64,000 bases of DNA, taken from contig NZ_JBFLVD010000017.1 in the NCBI RefSeq assembly GCF_040750395.1, positions 1 through 64,000 of the forward strand, given 5' to 3'. Positions 41,826 through 50,543 of this stretch are shown here, piece after piece (position 1 is the stretch's first letter; the number at the start of each line of letters is the position of its first letter). The notes beneath the pieces are model-generated. The model was not told where the DNA came from. It saw only the letters and a program-made list of their open reading frames with translations, and did not search any database. The translations under genes and the position numbers were made by a program. The DNA comes from Scandinavium sp002470465 (lineage in GTDB: Bacteria; Pseudomonadota; Gammaproteobacteria; Enterobacterales; Enterobacteriaceae).

Positions 41826-42764
41826 TTAATTGAAGGGTTGTAAGTCAACGCGCGCCATCATCGCGGCCAACTGGGTACGATCGGTAATGCCGACGTTACT
41901 CTGGCTGACGGCCAGCGCCGCGACCGCGGTCGCCAGGCGTAACGTGTGTTCACTGGATTCACGCATCAGCAGGCCGTAAATCAGACCACCTACCATGGAA
42001 TCCCCGGCACCCACGGTGCTCACCACCTCAACGGACGGCGGTTTGGCAATCCATTCGCCGGATGCGTTGACCCACAGCGCGCCTTCTGCGCCCAGCGAAA
42101 TCACCACATGAGCAATGCCCTGCTCACGCAATGCGTGCGCCGCTTCAATGACGTCTTTCATTTCCGGCAGCTTGCGACCCGCCCAGATTTCCAGTTCGCG
42201 ACGGTTCGGCTTCACCAGCCACGGCGCAGCCTTCAGGCCCGCCACCAGCGCTTCACGGCTGCTGTCAAAGATGATGCACGGACACTGGCTGCGCAGGCGC
42301 GTCATCCAGTCGGTGAACGCTTCCGGGCTGACGCCCGCAGGCAGGCTGCCGCTGACGCAGACCATGTCGAACTGACCCAGCCACGTCAGGGAATCGTTGA
42401 CGAAACGCTCCCAGTCGCCCGGCGTGACGTCGAAACCAGAGAAGTTAAAGTCGGTCACTTCGCCGTCTTTTTCCGTCAGCTTAACGTTGATACGGGTACG
42501 GCCCTGCACCACCTGGAAACGGTTGGCGATGCCGAGTTCGCTGAACAGCTGCTGGAAGCCATCCTGGTTGTCTTTGCCCAGGAAGCCGCCGACGGTCACA
42601 TCAATGCCGAGATCTTTCAGCACCTTCGCAACGTTGATACCCTTACCCGCCGCATGCAGACCGGTGGTGCGCACCAGGTTCACTTCGCCGCGTTCAACTT
42701 CCGGGGTATACCCCACTAAATCGTAGGCCGGATTGAGGGTGATTGTGGCAACACGTCTGCTCAT
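41826..42764 (-). CDS. fruK: FruK, 1-phosphofructokinase
   Basis: A 312-residue PfkB/ribokinase-family kinase, the same length as in E. coli, converting fructose 1-phosphate to fructose 1,6-bisphosphate. Visible are the N-terminal sugar motif GLHAAGKGINVAKVL (35-49), KPNRRELE (185-192) and the ATP/catalytic motif VGAGDSMVGG (251-260) with base D255. Its ATG overlaps the fruB stop by one base (TAATG), so the two are coupled. Confidence 0.96.
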   Translation of the reverse strand: MSRRVATITLNPAYDLVGYTPEVERGEVNLVRTTGLHAAGKGINVAKVLKDLGIDVTVGGFLGKDNQDGFQQLFSELGIANRFQVVQGRTRINVKLTEKDGEVTDFNFSGFDVTPGDWERFVNDSLTWLGQFDMVCVSGSLPAGVSPEAFTDWMTRLRSQCPCIIFDSSREALVAGLKAAPWLVKPNRRELEIWAGRKLPEMKDVIEAAHALREQGIAHVVISLGAEGALWVNASGEWIAKPPSVEVVSTVGAGDSMVGGLIYGLLMRESSEHTLRLATAVAALAVSQSNVGITDRTQLAAMMARVDLQPFN

Positions 42765-43894
42765 TACGCGCCCTCCCCAAGACCGGAGGCGATAGCCTCA
42801 CCGATGGCATTCAGCGCCACCTGGGCATCCTCGCCCTGGGCGGTAAAGCGCAGGCGATGGCCTTTTTTCACGCCGAGCGCCACGACCTTCATCAGGCTGC
42901 GACCATTCGCAGGTTTGCCGCTGCCGTCGAGGTTTGTCACGGTAATCTCACTGTTAAATTGTTTGATGGTATTCACCAGCATGGTGCCCGGACGCGCATG
43001 CAGCCCATGTTCGTTACGCACCACAAACTCCGCGCTCAGCAGATCGTCCGCTGGCGCATCATCGCTGGTCAGGAATGCCAGCAGCGTTGCCGCGTCGGCG
43101 TTCAGCAGACGTTCAGCTTTGTTGTCGAGCAGCAGCGCACTGAGGCGGTTAAGGACCGCAGTCGGCTGTTCGTCGGCCATCGCAACCGTCACCAGCAGCG
43201 CTGCAGATTGTCCGTCAACGCTGAACGGTGTTGCAGCACGGCTAACGGCGACGGCGCTTTTCAGGTTGCCTTCAGCACTGTCGTTCAGCCAGATGCCCTG
43301 CCCCAGGTTCAGCGGCTGGTCATTAATGACGTGCGCCACGAATGCCGCGTCGGCGGCTCCAGCTTCCTTCAGACGTGCAGCGTTCAGCGCCTGCAATGTC
43401 ATCAGACTTGCCGCATCAACGTCCAGCGTCAGGGTGTCGTTATCGAGCTTCAACGCATCGCTTTGTTTTTCACCCATCAGCAGCGCTCGCAGCGCTTCCG
43501 CAGTGGTCGCGGTTTTCAGCTGTTCAGCCACGCTGTCATCGCTCAGCACGTGCGTCAGCTGACGCAGCAGACCGAGGTGCTCATCCGAACTGGCGGCAAT
43601 GCCGATGGCGACGTAAGCGGTTTGCCCTTCGCCCCAGGCCACACCCTGCGGGAACTGATAAACCTGAACGCCGGTCTTCAGCACCTGGTCGCGGGTGTCG
43701 GTGGTACCGTGTGGAATGGCGATGCCGTTGCCAAGAAACGTCGAGGTTTGCTGCTCGCGGGCAAGCATTCCGTCAACATAACCGTCGGCCACGTTACCGG
43801 CGCTGACCAGCGCTGACGCAACCAGGCGAATTGCCTCTTCTTTATTCCCGGCCTGTTGGCCGGGATGAATATCCTGAGCTGATAACTGGAACAT
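42764..43894 (-). CDS. fruB: FruB, fructose PTS diphosphoryl transfer protein (EIIA-M-FPr)
   Basis: A 376-residue cytoplasmic protein, the same length as in E. coli. The N-terminal EIIA-Fru domain has phospho-His H62 (AIPHGTTD). A central M domain follows, and the C-terminal HPr-like FPr domain has its phospho-His in EHGLHARPGT near residue 299. It relays phosphate from enzyme I to FruA. First gene of fruBKA, with two Cra operators upstream. Confidence 0.96.
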   Translation of the reverse strand: MFQLSAQDIHPGQQAGNKEEAIRLVASALVSAGNVADGYVDGMLAREQQTSTFLGNGIAIPHGTTDTRDQVLKTGVQVYQFPQGVAWGEGQTAYVAIGIAASSDEHLGLLRQLTHVLSDDSVAEQLKTATTAEALRALLMGEKQSDALKLDNDTLTLDVDAASLMTLQALNAARLKEAGAADAAFVAHVINDQPLNLGQGIWLNDSAEGNLKSAVAVSRAATPFSVDGQSAALLVTVAMADEQPTAVLNRLSALLLDNKAERLLNADAATLLAFLTSDDAPADDLLSAEFVVRNEHGLHARPGTMLVNTIKQFNSEITVTNLDGSGKPANGRSLMKVVALGVKKGHRLRFTAQGEDAQVALNAIGEAIASGLGEGA

Positions 43895-43915
43895 GGTTCT
43901 CCTCTCTCGCTGAAT

Positions 43916-43927
43916 TGAATCGTTTCA
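43916..43927 (-). promoter_or_regulatory. Cra (FruR) operator O1 of fruBKA
   Basis: TGAATCGTTTCA is an exact match to the Cra core consensus (TGAAWCGNTTCA), 22-33 bases upstream of the fruB ATG. Cra represses fruBKA until fructose 1-phosphate releases it. Confidence 0.85.
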
Positions 43928-43982
43928 GCCAACATGAGAAAAAATACGCCACCCTGCTTCCCGTAAGATGAAAAGATGACGC

Positions 43983-43994
43983 TGAAACGTTTCA
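43983..43994 (-). promoter_or_regulatory. Cra (FruR) operator O2 of fruBKA
   Basis: TGAAACGTTTCA is a perfect palindrome matching the Cra consensus. Its centre is 67 bases from the O1 centre, a two-operator layout like that of E. coli fru. The rest of the 368-base gap between fruB and setB (43895-44262) holds no gene I can support. Confidence 0.85.
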
Positions 43995-44262
43995 ATGAGT
44001 CTGTGTCAGCGCTGTTTAATCCGCAAGCAAAGTCGTTTTTTTGATCGCAGAAGTTAGAGCCACTCCACATTTTGTTATCATTCTCGCCACATTTGCTGAC
44101 GCCAGGCGTGTGCTTCAGCGCGTCGTTCAGCCACCTTCAGCGAAAGCCATTCTCATTATGAAATGCTATTTTGATTTTTCGTGTATAAGTTGACCCATCC
44201 ACTGTTTATTTTCTGACGGCCAGCGTAAACTCCTGCGTCTTCCTGTTTTTTGATAATCCGAC

Positions 44263-45444
44263 ATGTCCAACACCACCGTAGAAGCCCCGCGTCGGGGATT
44301 TGATCTGACCTCATCGGCCTTCCTGTTAGTCGCCTTTCTGACGGGCATTGCTGGCGCATTGCAAACGCCAACTCTGAGCCTGTTTCTGACGAATGAAGTT
44401 CACGTTCGTCCGGCGATGGTCGGCTTCTTCTTTACCGGCAGCGCGGCGATCGGCATTCTGGTCAGCCAGTTTCTGGCCGGACGTTCAGACCGACAGGGCG
44501 ACCGTAAACAGCTGATTGTCTTCTGTTGCCTGCTCGGGGTAATGGCCTGCGTGCTGTTTGCCTGGAACCGTAACTACTTCATTTTGCTGTTCGTCGGTGT
44601 TTTCCTGAGCAGCTTTGGGTCAACGTCTAACCCACAGATGTTTGCCCTTGCCCGCGAACATGCCGATAAAACCGGGCGCGAAGCGGTGATGTTCAGTTCC
44701 ATTCTGCGCGCGCAGGTGTCACTGGCGTGGGTGGTTGGGCCGCCGCTGGCCTACGCGCTGGCGATGGGTTTTGGCTTCACGACGATGTATCTTTCAGCCG
44801 CCGTGGCCTATGTGGTTTGTGCGCTTATCGTCTGGCTGTTTTTGCCGAGCATGCGCAAAGAGCGCCCCGTGACAGGCACGCATATCGAAGTACCGCGCAC
44901 CAACCTCCGTGATGCGTTGTTGCTGTTTGGCATCTGCACGCTGATGTGGGGCACCAACAGCCTCTACATTATCAATATGCCGCTGTTCATTATTGAGGAG
45001 CTGCATTTACCGGAAAAACTCGCCGGGGTGATGATGGGCACCGCTGCGGGGCTTGAGATCCCGACAATGCTGATTGCCGGCTACTACGCCAAACGCTTTG
45101 GCAAGCGCTTCCTGATGCGTATTGCGGTGATTGCCGGACTCTGTTTTTACATCGGAATGCTGACCGTACACTCGCCTGCGCTGCTGCTCGCCATGCAGCT
45201 GTTGAACGCCATCTACATTGGGATCCTCGCCGGTATCGGCATGCTCTATTTTCAGGATTTGATGCCCGGTCAGGCCGGTTCAGCGACTACCCTTTACAGC
45301 AACACGACCCGCGTGGGCTGGATCATTGCGGGTTCAATGGCAGGCGTGGTGGCGGAAATCTGGAATTACCACGCGGTATTCTGGATTGCGCTGGTGATGT
45401 GCGTTATCAGCACCATCGGGCTGTGGCGGATTAAGGACGTTTAG
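44263..45444 (+). CDS. setB: SetB, sugar efflux transporter
   Basis: A 393-residue MFS protein with twelve helices, the same length as E. coli SetB. Characteristic segments are GALQTPTLSLFLTNEVHVRP and GRSDRQGDRK (the loop 2-3 motif). SET-family members export lactose, glucose and related glycosides; SetB has also been tied to chromosome segregation through MreB in E. coli. The stop overlaps the stop of the convergent yeiW by 4 bases. Confidence 0.94.
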   Translation: MSNTTVEAPRRGFDLTSSAFLLVAFLTGIAGALQTPTLSLFLTNEVHVRPAMVGFFFTGSAAIGILVSQFLAGRSDRQGDRKQLIVFCCLLGVMACVLFAWNRNYFILLFVGVFLSSFGSTSNPQMFALAREHADKTGREAVMFSSILRAQVSLAWVVGPPLAYALAMGFGFTTMYLSAAVAYVVCALIVWLFLPSMRKERPVTGTHIEVPRTNLRDALLLFGICTLMWGTNSLYIINMPLFIIEELHLPEKLAGVMMGTAAGLEIPTMLIAGYYAKRFGKRFLMRIAVIAGLCFYIGMLTVHSPALLLAMQLLNAIYIGILAGIGMLYFQDLMPGQAGSATTLYSNTTRVGWIIAGSMAGVVAEIWNYHAVFWIALVMCVISTIGLWRIKDV

Positions 45445-45698
45445 GGCGCAGTTAGCGCTTCCAGATGAATAAGGTAGCTCATCGCCTGCACTTTAGATGT
45501 TCCGCACATTTCTGAGGAAGGCTTCAATCCGGCGCACACTTTTGGCCGCAGGGGCGAGCCAAAAATCTTGCAGCGCTGGCGTTCATCAAGCTGGATACAG
45601 GGGGTATTGGCGGGCTTGCCGTCAGGCATTCCCGGGATAGGGCTGGAGATCGACGGTGCCGTGCAACACGCGCCGCAGTCCGGTCGGCAGTCCATCAT
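45441..45698 (-). CDS. yeiW: YeiW, cysteine-cluster (YkgJ/UPF0153-type) protein
   Basis: An 85-residue protein with eight cysteines in a probable metal-binding pattern: C4, C8, C11, C12, C34, C43, C55 and C65, the first four in CRPDCGACC. It is nearly identical in layout to the 84-residue E. coli YeiW. The start may be the second Met (45695). Function is unknown; members of this group probably bind zinc or an Fe-S cluster. Convergent overlap with setB. Confidence 0.9.
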   Translation of the reverse strand: MMDCRPDCGACCTAPSISSPIPGMPDGKPANTPCIQLDERQRCKIFGSPLRPKVCAGLKPSSEMCGTSKVQAMSYLIHLEALTAP

Positions 45699-45828
45699 TC
45701 ACTCTCTCTTTATGGCGGAAACGCACCTTATCACCTTTTCACAAATCCCGCGAATTCCACTTGCCTGAAAGGCCCGGCACGAGTACTTTTACGCGATATT
45801 TTTGACTTTACCCAACAGGATTACTGCA

Positions 45829-46401
45829 ATGCCAAGAGCGAATGAAATTAAAAAAGGTATGGTGCTGAATTACAACGGCAAACTGCTGATTGTGAAAGAC
45901 ATCGATATCCAGTCCCCAAGTGCCCGTGGTGCAGCGACTCTGTACAAAATGCGCTTCTCCGACGTGCGTACCGGCCTGAAGGTGGAAGAGCGCTTCAAGG
46001 GCGACGATATCGTTGATACCGTCAGCCTCAACCGTCGTTTCGTGGACTTCTCCTATATCGACGGCAACGAATACGTCTTTATGGATAAAGAAGATTTCAC
46101 GCCTTACATCTTCACCAAAGATCAGATTGAAGAAGAGCTGCTGTTCATTCCGGAAGGCGGCATGCCGGACATGCAGGTTCTGCTGTGGGACGGCCAGCTG
46201 CTGGCGCTAGAGCTGCCGCAGACCGTCGATCTGGAAATCGTTGAAACCGCTCCTGGCATTAAAGGAGCTTCAGCGAGCGCCCGCAACAAACCTGCGACGC
46301 TGACCACCGGCCTGGTTGTTCAGGTGCCGGAATACCTCAGCGCGGGTGAGAAAATTCGCATCCATATCGAAGAAAAACGTTATATGGGTCGCGCTGACTG
46401 A
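45829..46401 (+). CDS. yeiP: EfpL (YeiP), elongation factor P-like protein
   Basis: A 190-residue EF-P paralogue with three beta-barrel domains: KOW-like (1-65), OB (66-127) and C-terminal OB (about 130-188). The loop that in EF-P carries the modified residue reads SPSARGAATLYK, with R33 at the tip, the feature that marks EfpL; it needs no EpmAB modification. It relieves ribosome stalling at proline-containing and some other motifs. The ATG at 45829 (MPRANEIKKGMVL) matches the family, and nine upstream codons are rejected. Confidence 0.95.
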   Translation: MPRANEIKKGMVLNYNGKLLIVKDIDIQSPSARGAATLYKMRFSDVRTGLKVEERFKGDDIVDTVSLNRRFVDFSYIDGNEYVFMDKEDFTPYIFTKDQIEEELLFIPEGGMPDMQVLLWDGQLLALELPQTVDLEIVETAPGIKGASASARNKPATLTTGLVVQVPEYLSAGEKIRIHIEEKRYMGRAD

Positions 46402-46416
46402 TTTCAGCCAGAACGC

Positions 46417-46448
46417 AAAAAGGGCAACTCATTTGAGTTGCCTTTTTT
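46417..46448 (+). terminator. Rho-independent terminator of yeiP
   Basis: GGCAACTC-ATTT-GAGTTGCC is followed by TTTTTT, 20-47 bases after the yeiP stop. The A-run on the other side makes it potentially bidirectional, serving the convergent uxuA as well. Confidence 0.88.
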
Positions 46449-46491
46449 ATTGACTGATAACGCTGTGCTTAACAGGTATACGGCTTATTTG

Positions 46492-46525
46492 CTGTAGGCT
46501 GGATAAGGCGTCAGCCGCCATCCGA
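46492..46525. repeat. Single REP-like element downstream of uxuA
   Basis: TGTAGGCTGGATAAGGCGTCAGCCGCCATCCG shows the REP half (GGATAAGGCGT) and its partner (GCCGCCATCCG). It is 10 bases past the uxuA stop. Confidence 0.65.
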
Positions 46526-46534
46526 CGCACTCTG

Positions 46535-47725
46535 TTACAGCAGGTCTGGATACTTTGTCATCTTCAGCGCCAGCTCAACGCCACGCACTTCCGCCATCCC
46601 TTTCAGACGACCAATCGCCGAGTAGCCCGGGTTGGTTTTCTTCTTCAGATCGTCAAGCATCTGATGACCGTGGTCCGGGCGGAACGGAATGGAACGCAGG
46701 TCGCCCGCTTTCTTACGGCGAGACTCTTCGGCCAGAATCGCATCCACAACCGCCACCATATTCACGTCACCGTACAAGTGTGAACCTTCGTGGAAGGTTT
46801 TTGGATTCGCTTCACGGCAGGTCGCACGCAGGTGGGTGAAGTGAATACGGTCGCCGAAGGTTTCAATCATTTTTACCAGGTCGTTATCAGCGCGTACGCC
46901 GTAAGAGCCAGTACACATGGTAAAACCATTGTAGATGCTGTCGACCGTCTCTTTCAGCCACTGCATGTCTTCAATGGTGGAAACAATGCGCGGCAGGCCG
47001 AGGATTGGACGCGGCGGATCGTCAGGATGAACCGCCAGGCGCACGCCCGCTTCTTCAGCAACCGGCACGATAGCACGCAGGAAAACGGCCATATTTTCAC
47101 GTAGCGTCTCTTTGCTGATGTGATCGTACTCCGCCAGACGCTGGCGGAACTGGTCCAGGGTATAGCCTTCTTCAGCACCCGGCAGGCCAGCAATGATGTT
47201 GCGGGTCAGTTTTTCTATCTCTGCCGCACTCATTGCGTGGAAGTATTCTTTGGCCTGCTGCTGCTCTTCGGCGCTGTAATCAGCTTCTGCGCCCGGGCGC
47301 TTGAGAATGTGAATTTCAAAGGCGGCAAAGGCAATCTGGTCAAAGCGCAGCGCTTTTGAACCGTCCGGCAGCTGGTATTCCAGATCGGTACGCGTCCAGT
47401 CAAGAATCGGCATGAAGTTGTAGCAGACGGTATCAATGCCGCAGGCCGCCAGGTTGCGGATGCTCTGCTGGTAGTTGGCAATCCAGGTTTTGTACTCGCC
47501 GGACTGGGTTTTAATCTCTTCGTGAACCGGGATACTTTCGACCACGGACCAGGTCAACCCTTTTTCAGCGAGCAGCGCCTGACGTGCTTTGATTTCATCG
47601 ACCGGCCAGACCTGACCGTTCGGAATATGGTGCAGCGCGGTCACCACGCCGGTCGCGCCGGCCTGGCGCACATCATCAAGAGAAACCGGATCATTCGGTC
47701 CATACCAACGCCAGGTTTGTTCCAT
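46535..47725 (-). CDS. uxuA: UxuA, mannonate dehydratase
   Basis: A 396-residue TIM-barrel enzyme dehydrating D-mannonate to 2-keto-3-deoxygluconate in hexuronate catabolism, close to the 394 residues of E. coli UxuA. Family blocks are CYNFMPILDWTRTDLEY, LAVHPDDPPRPILGLPRIV, CTGSYGVRADND and HFTHLRATCREANPKTFHEG, supplying the metal-binding His, Cys and Asp residues. In K-12 uxuA lies in uxuAB near 98 min; here it is divergent from yeiQ, a homologue of UxuB, with a UxuR/ExuR-like operator between them. Confidence 0.94.
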   Translation of the reverse strand: MEQTWRWYGPNDPVSLDDVRQAGATGVVTALHHIPNGQVWPVDEIKARQALLAEKGLTWSVVESIPVHEEIKTQSGEYKTWIANYQQSIRNLAACGIDTVCYNFMPILDWTRTDLEYQLPDGSKALRFDQIAFAAFEIHILKRPGAEADYSAEEQQQAKEYFHAMSAAEIEKLTRNIIAGLPGAEEGYTLDQFRQRLAEYDHISKETLRENMAVFLRAIVPVAEEAGVRLAVHPDDPPRPILGLPRIVSTIEDMQWLKETVDSIYNGFTMCTGSYGVRADNDLVKMIETFGDRIHFTHLRATCREANPKTFHEGSHLYGDVNMVAVVDAILAEESRRKKAGDLRSIPFRPDHGHQMLDDLKKKTNPGYSAIGRLKGMAEVRGVELALKMTKYPDLL

Positions 47726-47739
47726 TGTCTCACCCTCTT

Positions 47740-47757
47740 AAGTTGTTATACCAATAT
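47740..47757. promoter_or_regulatory. UxuR/ExuR-type operator between uxuA and yeiQ
   Basis: AAGTTGTTATACCAATAT matches 15 of 18 positions of the hexuronate repressor palindrome AAATTGGTATACCAATTT. It lies 15 bases upstream of uxuA. A weaker copy (12 of 18, with the intact half ACCAATT) is at 47850-47867 nearer yeiQ. Neither repressor gene is in the window. Confidence 0.72.
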
Positions 47758-47822
47758 TTATCCTTCAGATGACGACTACCATACATGCTTCTGCCTGAGG
47801 GTCAATTTCCGCGCTGGCATTG

Positions 47823-47838
47823 ATTGATCCAGCTCACA
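47823..47838. promoter_or_regulatory. Possible CRP site between uxuA and yeiQ
   Basis: ATTGA-TCCAGC-TCACA has one perfect half-site and three of five bases in the other. Catabolite control of hexuronate genes is known, but this match is only moderate. Confidence 0.35.
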
Positions 47839-47932
47839 TTCCCCGGATAAATACGGCACACCAATTCAATTTGTTGTCATATAACTTTACACTGCTCATT
47901 GTTAATTAATGGTTAATCAGGTGTTTTACATA

Positions 47933-49399
47933 ATGACGACGATCGCCACAGCCACGCTCCCCGACAACGTGCAGCAACCCCGTTATAACCGACAGCAGCT
48001 GCGCTCGCGAATTATCCACTTTGGTTTTGGGGCGTTCCACCGTGCCCACCAGGCTCTGCTGACTGACCGGGTGCTGAACGCCAAAGGCGGCGACTGGGGG
48101 CTGTGCGAAATCAGCCTGTTCAGCGGCGACGTGCTGATGAGCCAGCTGCGCGCGCAGGATCATCTTTATACCGTGCTGGAGAAAGGTGCCAACGGCAACC
48201 AGCCGATCATCATCGGTGCCGTGCATGAATGCCTGAATGCAAAGCTGGATACTCTTGCAGCGATCGTTGAGAAATTCTGCGAGCCGCAGGTGGCGATTGT
48301 TTCTCTGACCATTACCGAAAAAGGGTATTGCATCGATCCGGCCACCGGTCGTCTTGACGTCACGCAGCCGCGGATCGTTCACGATCTGGAAAATCCTGCT
48401 GAACCACATTCTGCACCGGGCATTCTTGTCGAAGCGCTGCACCGCCGCCGTGAGCGTGGCCTGCCACCGTTTACCGTACTTTCCTGCGACAACATTCCCG
48501 ACAACGGGTACGTCGTAAAAAACGCGGTGCTGGGGATGGCCAACAAGCGCTCTCCGGAGCTGGCCCAGTGGATCGCAGACAACGTCAGCTTCCCCGGCAC
48601 CATGGTCGATCGTATCGTTCCCGCGGCAACCGAAGAATCTCTGGCCGAGATTGCCACCGCCGTTGGCGTCAACGACCCTTGCGCCATCAGCTGCGAGCCC
48701 TTTATCCAGTGGGTTGTCGAAGACAACTTTGTCGCGGGCCGTCCGGAATGGGAACTTGCTGGCGTCCAGTTGGTTGAAGACGTACTGCCGTGGGAGCAAA
48801 TGAAGCTGCGAATGCTGAACGGCAGCCACTCATTCCTTGCATATCTGGGCTATTTAGCCGGATACGAGCACATCAGTGACTGCATGCAGGATGAGGATTT
48901 CCGCCAGGCAGCGCGGCAGTTAATGATGCAGGAGCAGGCTCCAACGCTGCGTATCCAGGGCGTTGACTTGCAGGCTTATGCCGATAGCCTCATCACGCGG
49001 TTCACTAACCCGGCGTTAAAACACCGCACCTGGCAAATCGCAATGGACGGTAGCCAGAAGCTCCCGCAGCGCTTGCTGGAAGGGATTCGGGTTCACCTTG
49101 AGCGTGGAAGCGACTGGTCGCTGCTTGCACTCGGCGTTGCCGGTTGGATGCGCTATGTCAGCGGCACTGACGAGCACGGCAACGCGATTGACGTGCGCGA
49201 TCCGCTGGCGGAAAAAATACAGACTATCGTGTCGACAAGCAGCGAAGCCGATCGGGTCACTGCCCTGCTCTCTCTTAGCGAAATTTTCGGTACTGATTTA
49301 GTGAAGAACGCGGCTTTTGTGGAAAACGTGCAGCAGGCCTGGCGGCGACTTTGCGAGCACGGTGCCCGTCATGCGCTTATTTCAACCCTGAATCTTTAG
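47933..49399 (+). CDS. yeiQ: YeiQ, mannitol dehydrogenase-family oxidoreductase (fructuronate reductase-like)
   Basis: A 488-residue polyol dehydrogenase, the same length as E. coli YeiQ. The N-terminal Rossmann part starts IIHFGFGAFHRAHQA. The C-terminal catalytic helix domain contains KLRMLNGSHSFLAYLGYLAG with the family's active-site Lys. The closest characterised relatives are UxuB (fructuronate/mannonate) and mannitol dehydrogenase; E. coli YeiQ itself is poorly characterised. Divergent from uxuA, which would act on the product of a fructuronate reductase, so this placement favours D-mannonate as product. The ATG at 47933 matches the family; eight upstream codons are rejected. Confidence 0.92.
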   Translation: MTTIATATLPDNVQQPRYNRQQLRSRIIHFGFGAFHRAHQALLTDRVLNAKGGDWGLCEISLFSGDVLMSQLRAQDHLYTVLEKGANGNQPIIIGAVHECLNAKLDTLAAIVEKFCEPQVAIVSLTITEKGYCIDPATGRLDVTQPRIVHDLENPAEPHSAPGILVEALHRRRERGLPPFTVLSCDNIPDNGYVVKNAVLGMANKRSPELAQWIADNVSFPGTMVDRIVPAATEESLAEIATAVGVNDPCAISCEPFIQWVVEDNFVAGRPEWELAGVQLVEDVLPWEQMKLRMLNGSHSFLAYLGYLAGYEHISDCMQDEDFRQAARQLMMQEQAPTLRIQGVDLQAYADSLITRFTNPALKHRTWQIAMDGSQKLPQRLLEGIRVHLERGSDWSLLALGVAGWMRYVSGTDEHGNAIDVRDPLAEKIQTIVSTSSEADRVTALLSLSEIFGTDLVKNAAFVENVQQAWRRLCEHGARHALISTLNL

Positions 49400-49523
49400 C
49401 ACTTCCTGCGCTTTAGCGGGCAGAGTAGCGCTCTGTCCGCGGGCCAGGCTTCTCTTTTCCCCCGTTTTTCGCCAGGATAGAACGCGCTGCTATACTATTA
49501 CCCGCGTTTTTCCTGGAGACCAC

Positions 49524-50501
49524 GTGACGCTAACGAATCTGATTACAGGCTTTCTCGGCAGCGGTAAGACAACCTCCATTCTCCATTTACTGGCCAACAA
49601 ACCCACGAATGAAAAGTGGGCGGTGCTGGTTAATGAATTCGGTGAGGTTGGGATCGACGGCGCATTGCTCGCCGACAGCGGCGCGCTGCTGAAAGAGATT
49701 CCCGGTGGATGCATGTGCTGCGTGAACGGCCTGCCGATGCAGGTCGGGCTCAACACCCTGCTTCGCCAGGGCAAACCCGATCGGTTGCTGATAGAGCCAA
49801 CGGGTCTGGGTCATCCCAAACAGATCCTCGACATTCTCACCGCCCCGGTTTATGAGCCATGGATTGATTTGCGCGCCACGCTCTGCGTGCTGGATCCTCG
49901 TCAACTGCTTGATGAAAAAGTCATCGCCAACGAAAACTTCCGCGATCAGCTTGCGGCAGCGGACATCATTGTGGCGAATAAACAGGATCGGGCAACACCG
50001 GAAAGTCAGCAGGCGTTTGCCGACTGGTGGGCGAACTTTGGCGGTGAACGCCAGCATGTGGAAGTGACTCAGGGCGCTATTGACGGTGCGCTACTAAACT
50101 TACCGCGCCGTAACCTGGCTGTGCTGCCAGAAAGCGCTGCGCATTCGCACAGCCGTCCGTCGAACAGAGGCCTGGCGGCGCTGAGCCTCCCCGAGCATCA
50201 GCGCTGGCGCCGCAGCGTGAACAGCGGTCAGGGGCATTATGCCTGTGGCTGGATTTTCGATGCCGATACGCAGTTTGATACCATTGGCCTGCTGGAATGG
50301 GCCCGTCTGGCACCGGTTTCCCGGGTGAAAGGGGTGATGCGCATTGCAGAAGGGCTGGTACGAATTAATCGTCAGGGTAGCGATCTGCATATCGAAACGC
50401 AGTCCGTCGCCCCACCGGACAGCCGCATTGAACTGATTCATCACGCCGAAACGGACTGGAATGCCTTGCAGTCCTCTCTGTTGAAACTTCGTTTAACCTG
50501 A
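49524..50501 (+). CDS. yeiR: YeiR, COG0523 zinc-binding GTPase
   Basis: A 325-residue G3E GTPase of the CobW/COG0523 family. Walker A is GFLGSGKT at 9-16; the metal motif GGCMCCVNG gives C63-M-C65-C66. NKQD provides guanine specificity, and a C-terminal CobW_C domain (about 225-320) follows. A His-poor linker (AAHSHSRPS) may add ligands. E. coli YeiR binds zinc and hydrolyses GTP and is thought to serve zinc supply under limitation. lpxT follows after 42 bases. Confidence 0.93.
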   Translation: MTLTNLITGFLGSGKTTSILHLLANKPTNEKWAVLVNEFGEVGIDGALLADSGALLKEIPGGCMCCVNGLPMQVGLNTLLRQGKPDRLLIEPTGLGHPKQILDILTAPVYEPWIDLRATLCVLDPRQLLDEKVIANENFRDQLAAADIIVANKQDRATPESQQAFADWWANFGGERQHVEVTQGAIDGALLNLPRRNLAVLPESAAHSHSRPSNRGLAALSLPEHQRWRRSVNSGQGHYACGWIFDADTQFDTIGLLEWARLAPVSRVKGVMRIAEGLVRINRQGSDLHIETQSVAPPDSRIELIHHAETDWNALQSSLLKLRLT

Positions 50502-50543
50502 GGTCGGTATGTTGCGACGCTCATTTGATCCAAATAATATGCT

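Noticed and set aside
42743..43816. 357-codon frame antisense to fruB
   Set aside because: Shadow frame of fruB; no credible start or domain.
47906..48829. 307-codon frame antisense to yeiQ
   Set aside because: Shadow of yeiQ with no motif.
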